From Allobacillus salarius (GTDB lineage: Bacteria; Bacillota; Bacilli; Bacillales; Alkalibacillaceae), in NCBI RefSeq assembly GCF_007559425.1, contig NZ_VMHE01000003.1, forward strand, positions 62,001-126,000: 64,000 nt of DNA, read 5' to 3'. A program made the translations under genes and the position numbers. The notes under the pieces were generated by a model. The model had not been told where the DNA came from and did not search any database. It saw nothing but the letters and a program-made list of their open reading frames with translations. Numbering within the stretch: position 1 is the stretch's first letter; each line of letters starts with the position of its first letter. Positions 19,754 to 29,556 of this stretch are shown here, piece after piece.

Positions 19754-19785
19754 CTAAAAAGAAGTCGCTGAAATTTAGCGACTTC
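19754..19785 (-). terminator. Rho-independent terminator after bshB2
   Basis: Minus strand stem GAAGTCGCT / AGCGACTTC, 7-nt loop, then TTTTTAGTTTG. Array C ends about 15 bp beyond. Confidence 0.85.
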
Positions 19786-19799
19786 CTATCGTTAAATTA

Positions 19800-20483
19800 C
19801 TAATCAAAGGTAACCGTATGATACGTTTCATATTGAAAATAACGTAAAGCGAGATCAAATTCACTGAGCTCTTCATTCCCTTGACGTACCTTTTGTAGCA
19901 TGCCGTCAATTTGGCTTTTGTGTGCTTTCAACGCATTCAGTTTCTTTTGGAAGACATCTTTTGTATCAATAACAATATCAGGGCTTCCTAATATTTCTTG
20001 GTGATCATTTGAAATGGCGTTTGCCCATACTTCCGGACGTTTGTCTGGATCCATATCTCGGATTGCACGGAAAGCTGCACGACCCATCGCATTGTGGTCG
20101 GGATGGACAGCATAAGGTGGATAAAAAGTGATCACCAAGGAGGCATCCAATTCCTCAATTCGCTTTCGAAGATCATCAGCTACTACTTGTTCATCTTCAA
20201 ATTCCATTGTTTTATCTCGATAGCTGAGCATTTGTAAATCCATATCAATCTCTTTACACGCATTAATCAGTTCTTGTTTACGAATTTCAGGTAGCGTTTC
20301 GCGGTTTGCAAAAAATGGACTGCCCATGTTTCGTCCCATTTCACCGAGTGTCCCACATAGATATGTGACTGGAACACCTGCTTCTCTAAATTTCACGACG
20401 GTTCCTGCCGTTCCAAATGATTCATCATCTGGATGAGGATAAATCACGACGACATGTTTATGTTTGCTGTAATCAATTTCCAT
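19800..20483 (-). CDS. bshB2: Bacillithiol biosynthesis deacetylase BshB2
   Basis: This 227-residue LmbE/PIG-L family zinc deacetylase has the motif YPHPDDE (15-21) and a distal AVHPDHNAMGR that completes the metal site. In B. subtilis BshB1 and BshB2 (YojG) deacetylate GlcNAc-malate to GlcN-malate in bacillithiol synthesis. The neighbour yojF supports BshB2 rather than BshB1. It is the last gene of uvrB-uvrA-yojF-bshB2, if no terminator within the run is missed. Confidence 0.9.
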   Translation of the reverse strand: MEIDYSKHKHVVVIYPHPDDESFGTAGTVVKFREAGVPVTYLCGTLGEMGRNMGSPFFANRETLPEIRKQELINACKEIDMDLQMLSYRDKTMEFEDEQVVADDLRKRIEELDASLVITFYPPYAVHPDHNAMGRAAFRAIRDMDPDKRPEVWANAISNDHQEILGSPDIVIDTKDVFQKKLNALKAHKSQIDGMLQKVRQGNEELSEFDLALRYFQYETYHTVTFD

Positions 20484-20509
20484 GAGACCCCTCCTTTTTG
20501 TACGTCATT

Positions 20510-20863
20510 TTAGTAGTTAAATGGTGTTTCGCTCAGCTGCATGGCGACCATGAGGCGACCGTCCGCGTCATGACCTGCCATCAGCAATTGATTGTTTTCA
20601 TTGAATTCAAAGTCGGTTAAGCCTTCTGCATAGATCCAACCAATCTCATGTTTGAGACCGACGCGATAAGCACCTTCTTGCTCGACGATTTTCCCTTGCG
20701 TATAAGTGATTTGCGCATTTCGAACATAGGCTCCTACATTATAAGCGTTGGCATCAAAGTGTTTGGCGTAGGCACCATTTGTTGTTTCAACATGTACATA
20801 CACCGGTTTGTTCGTCCATTGGTCAAGATAATCTTGTACTTTGTTCAATTCAATTGATTTCAT
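20510..20863 (-). CDS. yojF: YojF family protein (DUF1806)
   Basis: This 117-residue soluble protein of the YojF family has NKVQDYLDQWTNKPVYVHVETTNGAYAKH, VGLKHEIGWIYAEGLTDFE, and a final MAGHDADGRLMVAMQLSETPF. The family nearly always sits beside bshB2; its own role is unknown. The ATG at 20863 has GGAGG 7 nt upstream. Confidence 0.88.
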   Translation of the reverse strand: MKSIELNKVQDYLDQWTNKPVYVHVETTNGAYAKHFDANAYNVGAYVRNAQITYTQGKIVEQEGAYRVGLKHEIGWIYAEGLTDFEFNENNQLLMAGHDADGRLMVAMQLSETPFNY

Positions 20864-20892
20864 ATCCAATCCTCCAACTGCTATTGCTTAGA

Positions 20893-23754
20893 TTATTTCG
20901 ATGGTTCCAATAGCTCTTTCATACGCTTTCTGTCTCTTTCCAAAATCGGCTTCAAGTATTGACCCGTATGCGACTCTTCGACCTTGGCTACTTCTTCTGG
21001 TGTTCCTGTAGCAACGATTTGACCGCCGCCATCTCCGCCTTCAGGACCTAAGTCGATTAAATAGTCAGCGACTTTAATGACATCTAAGTTGTGTTCAATA
21101 ATCAAAACGGTATCTCCATTATCGACCAGTCGTTGCAATACGTTAAGCAGTTTGGCGATATCTTCCGAATGAAGTCCTGTTGTCGGCTCATCTAAAATAT
21201 AGAATGTTTTACCGTTCGATCGTCGATGCAACTCACTGGCTAGCTTGACGCGCTGCGCTTCGCCGCCTGATAAAGTTGTTGCCGATTGGCCTAATCGAAC
21301 GTAACCTAAACCGACGTCATAAATCGTCTGTAGCTTCCGTTTGATTTTCGGAATGTTTTCGAAAAACTCAAGTGCTTCCTCAATACGAAGATCAAGCACT
21401 TCGGCAATATTTTTTCCTTTATATTTCACTTCCAACGTTTCACGGTTGTATCGTGTTCCATGACATACTTCACATGGAACATAAACATCCGGGAGGAAGT
21501 GCATTTCAATTTTAATGATTCCGTCACCTTTACAAGCTTCACAACGCCCACCTTTGACGTTAAAACTGAAACGTCCTTTTTGATAGCCGCGAATTTTCGC
21601 TTCGCTCGTATCCGCGAATAAATCACGAATATTATCGAAGACACCTGTATAAGTCGCTGGATTTGAGCGTGGTGTACGACCGATCGGTGATTGATCGATA
21701 TCAACGACTTTTTCCAATTGCTTTAGCCCAGTTATTTTATCATGTTTACCTGGCTTTGCTTTCGCTCGTTGTAACTGCTGAGCTAACGACTTTTGTAAAA
21801 TGCCATTGATTAATGTACTTTTACCCGAACCGGAAACACCTGTGACAACATTCATAACACCGAGCGGAATGGATACGTCAATATTTTTTAAATTATTCTC
21901 CTTGGCACCTTTAATGCTAACCATTTTGTTTTTATTTATTTTTCGACGCTCTGCAGGTAGATGGATAAACTTTTTACCGCTCAAATACTGACCAGTTAAT
22001 GATTTTTCATTATCCATGACGTCTTTCGGAGGCCCACTGGCAACGATTTCGCCACCTTGAGCTCCTGCACCTGGTCCGATGTCAACTAACCAATCGGCTG
22101 CAAGCATCGTATCTTCATCATGCTCGACGACGATTAACGTATTATCCAAGTTACGCATTTGCTTGAGTGTTTCAATTAAACGGTCATTATCTCGTTGGTG
22201 TAATCCAATCGATGGCTCATCTAACACATACAGTACGCCGGTTAGCGCTGAACCGATTTGTGTCGCTAAACGAATCCGTTGAGCTTCACCACCGGACAGC
22301 GTACCTGCCGAACGAGATAGTGTTAAATAATTCAACCCGACGTTTTGCAAAAAGTGCAGTCGGTCGTTAATTTCTTTTAAAATCATCTGAGCGATTTGAC
22401 GATCTTGCTCAGACAATGTTAGTTGTTGAAACCAATTTAATGAGTCGGTAACCGAAAAGTCAGTGACTTCGGAAATATGCTTTTGATTAATTTTAACGGA
22501 TAGTACTTCTTCAGATAAACGATAGCCATCACATGTCGGGCATGTATGCTCTGCCATATATTTACCCATCAATTCACGCGTAAAGCTTGAGATCGATTCA
22601 TGATAACGACGAGATATATTGTTGAGTACGCCTTCAAAGAAAATTTGATTCTCACGCACTTGGCCCTGCTCATTTTTATAACGGAATTTAATTTTTTCGT
22701 CTCCGCTTCCATTCAACACAATATCCATATGCTCTTTCGGTAAGTCTTTGACTGGCTTTTTCATATCAATGCCAAAATGTTTACATACACTTTTTAAAAG
22801 CTGTGGATAATACTGTGAAGACACCGGTTGCCAAGCTGCGATTGCACCTTTCTGTAATGAAAGATCCCAGTCTGGAACAACTAAATCTAGATCCACTTCT
22901 AAGTTGGAACCGAGACCATCACATGTTTTACATGCACCAAACGGACTGTTGAACGAAAACAATCTAGGCTCAAGTTTCCCAACTGTGAAACCACAGATTG
23001 GGCATGCTAGATTTTCATTAAATTTCATTTCATCGCCGTCGATTAAATCAACAATCACTTGACCTTCACCAAGCTTTAGCGCCGTTTCCATCGAATCTGC
23101 AAGTCGACTTTCGACACCTTCTTTGACGACAATCCGGTCGATGACGACTTCAATTGAGTGCTTTTTATTTTTTTCTAGCTCGATTTCCTCAGAAATTTCT
23201 CGCATCTCACCATCAACGCGTAGACGGATATATCCTTCTTTTTTCAAATCAGCTAATACTTTTTTATGCTCACCTTTTCGATCAGAAATCACTGGTGCAA
23301 GAATCTGAATTTTCGTCCGTTCTTCTAGCTCCATCACTTGATTGACCATCTGTTCGACAGATTGGGCACTAATTTCAATGTCGTGTCGCGGACAGATTGG
23401 TTTCCCGACTCGCGCGTACAGCAAGCGGAGATAATCATAGATTTCCGTAACGGTTCCAACCGTCGAACGCGGGTTACGACTCGTCGTTTTTTGGTCGATG
23501 GAAATTGCCGGTGAAAGCCCTTCGATCACATCGACATCTGGCTTATCCATTTGACCGAGAAACTGTCGCGCATAAGCGGAGAGGGATTCCACATAGCGGC
23601 GCTGTCCCTCTGCATAAATCGTATCAAACGCTAAAGAAGATTTTCCTGACCCAGATAGACCAGTCATAACGACTAATTTATTTTTTGGGATTTTCACACT
23701 AACATCTTTTAAATTATGCGCACGTGCTCCTTGGATGGTAATCTCTTTTGTCAT
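20893..23754 (-). CDS. uvrA: Excinuclease ABC subunit A
   Basis: This 953-residue nucleotide excision repair ATPase scans DNA for damage in complex with UvrB. The first P-loop is GLSGSGKSS (32-40). The first zinc module is CPICGFTV...CKTC, and both ABC signatures are present ([13 protein letters not shown] and [13 protein letters not shown]). The second P-loop is GVSGSGKST, and the C-terminal zinc finger is CEACKGDG...CEVCHG. It starts 6 bp after uvrB in the same operon, under the LexA-type box at 25.79 kb. Confidence 0.98.
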   Translation of the reverse strand: MTKEITIQGARAHNLKDVSVKIPKNKLVVMTGLSGSGKSSLAFDTIYAEGQRRYVESLSAYARQFLGQMDKPDVDVIEGLSPAISIDQKTTSRNPRSTVGTVTEIYDYLRLLYARVGKPICPRHDIEISAQSVEQMVNQVMELEERTKIQILAPVISDRKGEHKKVLADLKKEGYIRLRVDGEMREISEEIELEKNKKHSIEVVIDRIVVKEGVESRLADSMETALKLGEGQVIVDLIDGDEMKFNENLACPICGFTVGKLEPRLFSFNSPFGACKTCDGLGSNLEVDLDLVVPDWDLSLQKGAIAAWQPVSSQYYPQLLKSVCKHFGIDMKKPVKDLPKEHMDIVLNGSGDEKIKFRYKNEQGQVRENQIFFEGVLNNISRRYHESISSFTRELMGKYMAEHTCPTCDGYRLSEEVLSVKINQKHISEVTDFSVTDSLNWFQQLTLSEQDRQIAQMILKEINDRLHFLQNVGLNYLTLSRSAGTLSGGEAQRIRLATQIGSALTGVLYVLDEPSIGLHQRDNDRLIETLKQMRNLDNTLIVVEHDEDTMLAADWLVDIGPGAGAQGGEIVASGPPKDVMDNEKSLTGQYLSGKKFIHLPAERRKINKNKMVSIKGAKENNLKNIDVSIPLGVMNVVTGVSGSGKSTLINGILQKSLAQQLQRAKAKPGKHDKITGLKQLEKVVDIDQSPIGRTPRSNPATYTGVFDNIRDLFADTSEAKIRGYQKGRFSFNVKGGRCEACKGDGIIKIEMHFLPDVYVPCEVCHGTRYNRETLEVKYKGKNIAEVLDLRIEEALEFFENIPKIKRKLQTIYDVGLGYVRLGQSATTLSGGEAQRVKLASELHRRSNGKTFYILDEPTTGLHSEDIAKLLNVLQRLVDNGDTVLIIEHNLDVIKVADYLIDLGPEGGDGGGQIVATGTPEEVAKVEESHTGQYLKPILERDRKRMKELLEPSK

Positions 23755-23760
23755 TTACGC

Positions 23761-25746
23761 TCATCCTTCCACTTTCAGTTCCAACAACGCATCGCGTAGT
23801 TCCATCGCTTTTTCGAAATCTAGCTCTTTTGCTGCTTGTCGCATTTCTTCTTCCATTTGATCGATAAGCTTCTGTTTTTCCTCTTTCGATAAATTCGAAT
23901 ACTCGGAGATCAATTCAGCTTGCTGATCGTCCTCTGAATCATACGTCGCGCGAATGACATCGCGGATTTCTTTCTTGATTGTTGTCGGTGTAATGCCGTG
24001 CTTCTCGTTATAGGCCATTTGCTTCTCACGGCGGCGGTTCGTCTCTTCTATCGCTGTTTGCATCGAGTCTGTCATTTTATCAGCATACATGTGTACTTGC
24101 CCGTTCTCGTTACGTGCAGCACGACCTGCCGTCTGAATTAATGAACGTTGAGAACGTAAGAAGCCTTCCTTGTCTGCATCCAAAATAGAAACGAGCGACA
24201 CTTCCGGAATATCGAGTCCTTCACGTAGCAAGTTAATACCGACAAGAACATCATATTTTCCTATACGTAGATCACGGATAATTTGAATCCGCTCCAACGT
24301 TTTAATTTCACTGTGTAAATAGGCCACTTTAATACCCATTTCTTGCAAATAATCCGTTAAGTCTTCAGACATTTTGATTGTTAATGTAGTGACCAATACA
24401 CGTTCATTTCGTTCAATACGTTTATTGATTTCACCGATCAAGTCATCAATTTGTCCTTTGCTCGGTTTGACGGTAATTTCAGGATCCAACAAACCTGTCG
24501 GACGAATGATTTGCTCAACCATTTTTGGTGTATGCTCAAGCTCATAAGGACCAGGTGTTGCTGAAACATAAATCGCTTGGTCTACATGCTTCTCCCATTC
24601 CTCAAATTTCAGTGGACGGTTGTCCAAGGCGGAAGGAAGACGGAAGCCATGCTCAACTAGTGTCATTTTTCTCGCACGGTCTCCATTATACATTCCACGA
24701 ATTTGCGGCAATGTAACGTGTGATTCATCGATGACCATCAATGAATCATCCGGAAAATAATCGAGTAATGTATAAGGTGTCGCACCTTCCTCACGCAACG
24801 TTAAATGGCGTGAATAGTTTTCAATTCCTGAACAAAAACCCATCTCACGCATCATTTCCAAATCATATTTCGTACGTTGCTCAAGTCGCTGCGCTTCAAG
24901 AAGCTTTCCTTGCTCTTCAAATTTCGCCAGCTGTTCTTCTAGCTCTTTTTCAATATTTTTAATGGCAATTTGCATCTTTTCATCTCTTGTGACGAAGTGG
25001 GATGCTGGAAAGATTGCTACGTGGTCACGATCACCGATAATTTCACCAGTCAGTGCATCCACTTCACGAATCCGGTCAATCTCGTCACCAAAAAACTCAA
25101 TCCGTATACAATGTTCTTCACGCGAAGCTGGAATAATCTCTACGGAATCCCCGCGTACACGGAATGTACCGCGTTGAAAGTCGATATCATTTCTTGCGTA
25201 TTGAATGTCGACGAGATCACGCAATACTTCATTACGCTCTTTTTCCATGCCGACACGAAGCGATAAGACTAATTCCCGGTATTCCGTCGGGTTACCTAAC
25301 CCGTAAATACAAGAAACACTAGCAACAATCAATACATCTTGCCGTTCAAACAATGCAGATGTTGCCGAGTGACGCAATTTATCAATTTCGTCATTGATGC
25401 TCGCGTCTTTTTCAATAAAAGTATCAGAGCTCGGAACATATGCTTCCGGCTGATAGTAATCGTAATAACTCACGAAATACTCGACAGCATTATTCGGAAA
25501 AAATTCTTTAAACTCACTATATAATTGTCCCGCCAATGTCTTATTGTGAGCAATGACAAGGGTTGGACGATTGATTTCTTTCACAACATTCGAGACAGTG
25601 AACGTTTTTCCCGTTCCTGTTGCTCCTAATAACGTTTGATGTTTTTGTTTCTTTTCAATTCCTTTAACCAACTGTTCGATCGCTTGTGGCTGATCTCCCT
25701 CTGGCTGGAACTCCGAAAATAACTCAAATTTTTGACCCAAACACAT
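23761..25746 (-). CDS. uvrB: Excinuclease ABC subunit B
   Basis: This helicase-like damage verification subunit has motif I GATGTGKT, the beta-hairpin [16 protein letters not shown] (motif II), the family segment [10 protein letters not shown], and a C-terminal UVR domain ([22 protein letters not shown]) that contacts UvrC. About 661 residues, the usual length. The exact start is open: GGAG lies only 3 nt before the ATG at 25746 and about 9 nt before a TTG at 25740, which is equally plausible. It is the first gene of uvrB-uvrA. Confidence 0.97.
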   Translation of the reverse strand: MCLGQKFELFSEFQPEGDQPQAIEQLVKGIEKKQKHQTLLGATGTGKTFTVSNVVKEINRPTLVIAHNKTLAGQLYSEFKEFFPNNAVEYFVSYYDYYQPEAYVPSSDTFIEKDASINDEIDKLRHSATSALFERQDVLIVASVSCIYGLGNPTEYRELVLSLRVGMEKERNEVLRDLVDIQYARNDIDFQRGTFRVRGDSVEIIPASREEHCIRIEFFGDEIDRIREVDALTGEIIGDRDHVAIFPASHFVTRDEKMQIAIKNIEKELEEQLAKFEEQGKLLEAQRLEQRTKYDLEMMREMGFCSGIENYSRHLTLREEGATPYTLLDYFPDDSLMVIDESHVTLPQIRGMYNGDRARKMTLVEHGFRLPSALDNRPLKFEEWEKHVDQAIYVSATPGPYELEHTPKMVEQIIRPTGLLDPEITVKPSKGQIDDLIGEINKRIERNERVLVTTLTIKMSEDLTDYLQEMGIKVAYLHSEIKTLERIQIIRDLRIGKYDVLVGINLLREGLDIPEVSLVSILDADKEGFLRSQRSLIQTAGRAARNENGQVHMYADKMTDSMQTAIEETNRRREKQMAYNEKHGITPTTIKKEIRDVIRATYDSEDDQQAELISEYSNLSKEEKQKLIDQMEEEMRQAAKELDFEKAMELRDALLELKVEG

Positions 25747-25787
25747 CATCTCCAAAAATAATTTCAATAATCTATTTTAACATGTCA

Positions 25788-25801
25788 CGAACAAAAGTTC
25801 T
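25788..25801 (-). promoter_or_regulatory. LexA (DinR) box upstream of uvrBA
   Basis: CGAACAAAAGTTCT on the plus strand matches the Gram-positive SOS operator GAAC-N4-GTTC (CGAACRNRYGTTYG). It overlaps the -35 region of an extended -10 promoter (TGTTAAAAT, minus strand) some 40 bp before uvrB. SOS control of uvrBA is well known in B. subtilis. Confidence 0.85.
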
Positions 25802-25883
25802 ATTGTAGTGACTTGGCCATTCTATGACTTAAGAATATTTTCTTCTGTACATTTTTGCAAAGAATGTGATGTCAAAAATTTTC

Positions 25884-25926
25884 CATAAAAAGAACGAAGC
25901 TTTACTCCGTAATGGAATAAAGCTCC
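25884..25926 (-). terminator. Rho-independent terminator after the minJ-like gene
   Basis: Minus strand stem GGAGCTTTA / TAAAGCTTC with one G-U pair, then GTTCTTTTTATGG. Confidence 0.72.
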
Positions 25927-25934
25927 GTACCGAT

Positions 25935-27554
25935 TTATTCATTCTTTTTGTCGTCTTCATTGCCACGAAGCTCTTCAATCAATGACATCAATTCATCTTC
26001 ATAGAGGGCTTTTTCATTAATTTTATTCTCATGGTTTTTCGGTTCTTCAATTTTTTCTTGTTCCGTATGTCTTGGTCCCGTTAATCGATCTGCTCGCTTA
26101 TTCGGAACGTCCAGTTTTTCTTGTGGTGATTCTTCTGGTGACTCGAGTTGATTTTGTTCATCAGAATCGCTCTCCAAGAAATCCAGAAATGAATCATTCG
26201 ATTGTTCGATTTTCGGCTGGTTCTCTGCTTCAGATCTTTCCAGTTTATCTTGATTGTTCCACTCTGTTGAAAAACGTTCAGGTGAGTCGGCTTGATGGTA
26301 TTTTTGCTGGTTTTTTTCTGTCGCTGAGACGACTTCATCTAAATCAATCTCTTCAGTAAGATTCGGTTGTAAGCTAAACTTCGGCTTTTCTTTAACAAAC
26401 ACCAAGCCTAGTTCATGACGTTCATTTTGATAGATTGGACGTTGTACGAATCGAATCTCCCCATCCAAATTTTTCACTGACAACTTACAATACGTTTGAT
26501 TGACACGCATAATCTCATAAAATTCATGTTCATTACTCACCGGCTGATCATGAACACGAACAATTTTTTCACCGACAACTAAACCCATTTCATCTGCAGG
26601 TGAGTGAGGAATGATCCCGACAATCTTGATTCCATCTGGTTGTGGACTATAAATCGAGCGTTTTCCGGACTCGCTCACAAAAGTTGCCCACTGAATGACA
26701 AGGCGTCCAACAACCGCGACTCCGAGAAATACATAAACCCACTCCGGATAAATATATAAGCCAACTGCTAAAGCCACCAATAAAATGAATAACAGCGTAA
26801 GTTTTTTCGCTAGTTGCTTGGCTCCATGGTCACTCAATGTGCTATGAAATCGTTGCTGAAAACCGATAATAGCCGGGAATAACATGAGGCTAAACGTTGT
26901 GGAACCCATTTCAAACATCGGCCACCACGGTAACCACTGCTCGAGTTGTAATGCTGTTCCTTGAATTGGAACAAAAAATGGGACAAACATCAATCGTTTT
27001 GCAGAGTGGAATCCGACAAACTTTCCGCGGTCACTTTTTTCTAAACCAGGGAATGTTCGTGAGCGTTTCGTCGTTGCCACTAATATAATTTCCGCCAAAA
27101 ATAGAGCGAGCATTATATAGCTAACAAAAACAAGGTCGACAGCATAAATCGCGTCTGAAATTGTTTGATTAATAATCGTCACATCAAAAAAATTCAATAG
27201 CCATATCGTTATTGCAGAAATCCCGACTGTATAGATCGGCGACAGTAAACGCGTTTGGTTGAACAACAGAAATAGAACCGTAATGGCAGATACGAACAGC
27301 ATCCATTCATAACTAATCAATCCGCCGGCCAATAAAATTCCGCCAGAAAGAAGTAAGCCAAATAACAATCCTGTTAACCAAGTTCCCTTCCATTCTGCCG
27401 TCATTTCAAAAATTCGATGGCCGAACTGCTTACGTTCCTTTTCAATTCGTTTATACCCTGTCCAAAACGCAAAGATTATGGCTGCATATAAAAGAGGTTG
27501 CCATGTCACACGTAAAATTCCTAATCCGATCTCAACCAGCCAATCCATCCACAC
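25935..27554 (-). CDS. minJ: PDZ-domain polytopic membrane protein, MinJ-like
   Basis: This 539-residue protein has several transmembrane segments over the first 290 residues and then a PDZ domain (VGIIPHSPADEMGLVVGEKIVRVHDQPV). Position between uvrB and ctpB, and the TM-then-PDZ layout, match B. subtilis MinJ, which links DivIVA to MinD at poles and septa. B. subtilis MinJ is about 397 residues; the extra length here is a C-terminal charged low-complexity tail (about residues 400-539, rich in E, Q, N, K). The GTG start is chosen because GAGGG lies 7 nt upstream. swrA, the neighbour in B. subtilis, is absent. Confidence 0.78.
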   Translation of the reverse strand: MWMDWLVEIGLGILRVTWQPLLYAAIIFAFWTGYKRIEKERKQFGHRIFEMTAEWKGTWLTGLLFGLLLSGGILLAGGLISYEWMLFVSAITVLFLLFNQTRLLSPIYTVGISAITIWLLNFFDVTIINQTISDAIYAVDLVFVSYIMLALFLAEIILVATTKRSRTFPGLEKSDRGKFVGFHSAKRLMFVPFFVPIQGTALQLEQWLPWWPMFEMGSTTFSLMLFPAIIGFQQRFHSTLSDHGAKQLAKKLTLLFILLVALAVGLYIYPEWVYVFLGVAVVGRLVIQWATFVSESGKRSIYSPQPDGIKIVGIIPHSPADEMGLVVGEKIVRVHDQPVSNEHEFYEIMRVNQTYCKLSVKNLDGEIRFVQRPIYQNERHELGLVFVKEKPKFSLQPNLTEEIDLDEVVSATEKNQQKYHQADSPERFSTEWNNQDKLERSEAENQPKIEQSNDSFLDFLESDSDEQNQLESPEESPQEKLDVPNKRADRLTGPRHTEQEKIEEPKNHENKINEKALYEDELMSLIEELRGNEDDKKNE

Positions 27555-27587
27555 GTTCAATCCCTCACTCTCTCTAAGAAGCAACAT

Positions 27588-27838
27588 CGTTCATTAAAAT
27601 ATATATTTGAACCCTCAAAACAGTTCTTCGTAAAATTTCGTAATACCATTACATTTCGTCAAAACTAGTGTTTAATCCTGCAATTTTTGTTAATAAAATT
27701 CTAGACTCGTTGGTTATGTAGCTTCCAACTGTATATGTTCCCAAAAACAGAGTTGATGAACCTCTTATCGTGAAATTTATTTGTTTAAGTTAGATATTTT
27801 CCCTCCTATGATAATAGTTACTCTAAATAATCTACTAA
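27588..27838. other. Intergenic stretch upstream of minJ-like gene
   Basis: About 280 bp of AT-rich DNA with no gene and no tandem array. It holds a small inverted repeat (GTAATACCATTAC at 27640-27652) between two TTTCGT elements that could be an operator. No convincing promoter was found. Confidence 0.4.
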
Positions 27839-27839
27839 A

Positions 27840-27872
27840 CAAAAAAGATGACCGGAAAGCCATCTTTTTGTT
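27840..27872 (-). terminator. Rho-independent terminator after ctpB
   Basis: Minus strand AAAAAGATGGC, short loop, GGTCATCTTTTTTG; the stem runs into the U-tract. Confidence 0.75.
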
Positions 27873-27878
27873 AAGTAT

Positions 27879-29375
27879 TTAATTACCCGTAATTTCTTCT
27901 ACAGCACGTTTTAATTGAAGATCATTTTCAGGATTTTCAACGGCTTCCAAAATCAATGTTTCTAGTTTTTCTTCCGTCTTTTCATTGATTTCTCCAGTTA
28001 CGTTCAAATCGTGCTCCTTCTGAAATGCTTCAACTGCTTTTGTCGTTTGTTTGTCAAAGTACCCATCCGTTCGGTTCATTTCATAACCTAAGCCTTTTAA
28101 CATTATTTGAGCTTTTTCCACTTCAGCACCATTCATATTGTATTTCAACGGTTCATCCGTCTGAATAAGCGTCGTGTAGAAATAATCCGGTTGCTTCACT
28201 TCGATTGTAGGATCGACACCGACTTCATTAATTTGATTTCCATGCGGACTGAGCCAGTTCATGACCGTAATTTTCAACATGCCATCGCCTAACTCCATCG
28301 CTTGCTGTACAGTACCTTTTCCAAAAGTCGTTTCACCGATGATATCTGATTCAACGACTTCTTTAAATGCTGCAGCTAAAATTTCAGACGCAGAAGCACT
28401 ACCTTCATTGACTAACACAGCAATTGGATAATCTTTTCTGCCTTGGCCATTCGTATAGTAGGCCTCACCTTTCTCGCCGCGTCTTTCTGTCATAACGAAC
28501 GGATCATCCGGACCGAAGAAGTTTGCTAAAATGCTTTCGACTGAATCGAAGAGGCCTCCAGGATTTCCACGCACATCGATGACAAGCCCTTCAATATTAT
28601 CTTCATCTTCTAATTTTAACAGTTGGTCGTTGAACTCTTTTGCCGTCCCTTCACCGAACGAACGGATTTCAAGAACGCCGACCTTTTTTCCATCCTGCTC
28701 CATCACATCTGAATAAACAGTCGTGAGCGGGATTGTATCTCTTGTAATTGTAATTTCAATCGGTTCTTCAACACCAGGTCGGTCAATCGTCAGAACGACA
28801 TCTGTTCCTTTCTCACCACGAATAAGTGATGTCGCTTCATACACGGTGTAGTCCTCAACCGATTCACCATCTACCTCAATCACCCGGTCGTTCGGTCGGA
28901 TCCCTGCCTCTTCAGCAGGTGAGCCTTTTAACGGTGCAATGATCGTTATATGCTCATCGCGTTTTGTTACTTCTGCGCCAATACCTTCGAAGCTGGATTC
29001 TAATGATTGATTAAACTGCTTCGTCATTTCTGCATTTAAGTATTCACTATATGGGTCATCCAGTTCACTGACCATACCTTCAATCGCTCCATTAATGAGC
29101 TCTTGTCGTTCCACTTCATTAACAAAATTAGCTTGGATCAGATCGATCGCCCTGTCGAGTGATTGAAATTCGTCTGGTGTTTTCGTTTCTTTCGATTCAG
29201 ATTCTTCTTCCTGATCATTCTTAGAATCCGTCTCTTCTTTTCCATCTGTCTCTTTCTCTGTTGTAGGGTCATTAGCTGTTGTATCCATCGCTTGCATCGT
29301 CAATCCTGTTGCGACAGCACCGATGAGCAGAGCGATCAAGATCATGCTTATAAAAAACTTTTTACTAATATTCAT
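27879..29375 (-). CDS. ctpB: S41 C-terminal processing peptidase (CtpB-like)
   Basis: This 498-residue membrane-anchored serine protease has one N-terminal transmembrane segment (11-28), an acidic linker (about 35-66), a PDZ domain (about 130-215, PLKGSPAEEAGIRPNDRVIEVDG), and the S41 core with the serine in GSASASE (325-331) and the lysine K353 in FGKGTVQ. The C-terminus carries a peptidoglycan-binding-type domain (LKGLGYEMNRTDGYFDKQT). In B. subtilis CtpB signals to SpoIVFB in sporulation. Beside ftsEX and an M23 hydrolase a role in processing envelope proteins is also possible. GAGGTGACC precedes the ATG. Confidence 0.92.
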   Translation of the reverse strand: MNISKKFFISMILIALLIGAVATGLTMQAMDTTANDPTTEKETDGKEETDSKNDQEEESESKETKTPDEFQSLDRAIDLIQANFVNEVERQELINGAIEGMVSELDDPYSEYLNAEMTKQFNQSLESSFEGIGAEVTKRDEHITIIAPLKGSPAEEAGIRPNDRVIEVDGESVEDYTVYEATSLIRGEKGTDVVLTIDRPGVEEPIEITITRDTIPLTTVYSDVMEQDGKKVGVLEIRSFGEGTAKEFNDQLLKLEDEDNIEGLVIDVRGNPGGLFDSVESILANFFGPDDPFVMTERRGEKGEAYYTNGQGRKDYPIAVLVNEGSASASEILAAAFKEVVESDIIGETTFGKGTVQQAMELGDGMLKITVMNWLSPHGNQINEVGVDPTIEVKQPDYFYTTLIQTDEPLKYNMNGAEVEKAQIMLKGLGYEMNRTDGYFDKQTTKAVEAFQKEHDLNVTGEINEKTEEKLETLILEAVENPENDLQLKRAVEEITGN

Positions 29376-29474
29376 TTGGTCACCTCAAAACAAGAAAGTT
29401 TGTCCAATCTCAATATGTATCGATAGTTGTATCGATGGATGATTCAAAGACGAAACCAATAATAGCAACGTCTA

Positions 29475-29519
29475 TAAAAATAGATAAAAGCATCACACAA
29501 ACTGTGTAATGCTTTTATC
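29475..29519 (-). terminator. Rho-independent terminator after the M23 gene
   Basis: Minus strand stem GATAAAAGCAT / ATGCTTTTATC with an inner ACAC / GTGT pairing, then TATTTTTATAG. Confidence 0.75.
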
Positions 29520-29556
29520 GTACTATACGTCTACTCATCCGTAAATGAGAAATTAC

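Noticed and set aside
19360..19803. 147-codon ORF of repeated LTVDKRS-like heptads
   Set aside because: It is array C translated: no SD, period of 21 bp keeps every unit in frame, and sibling arrays E, F and G carry no comparable long repetitive frame.
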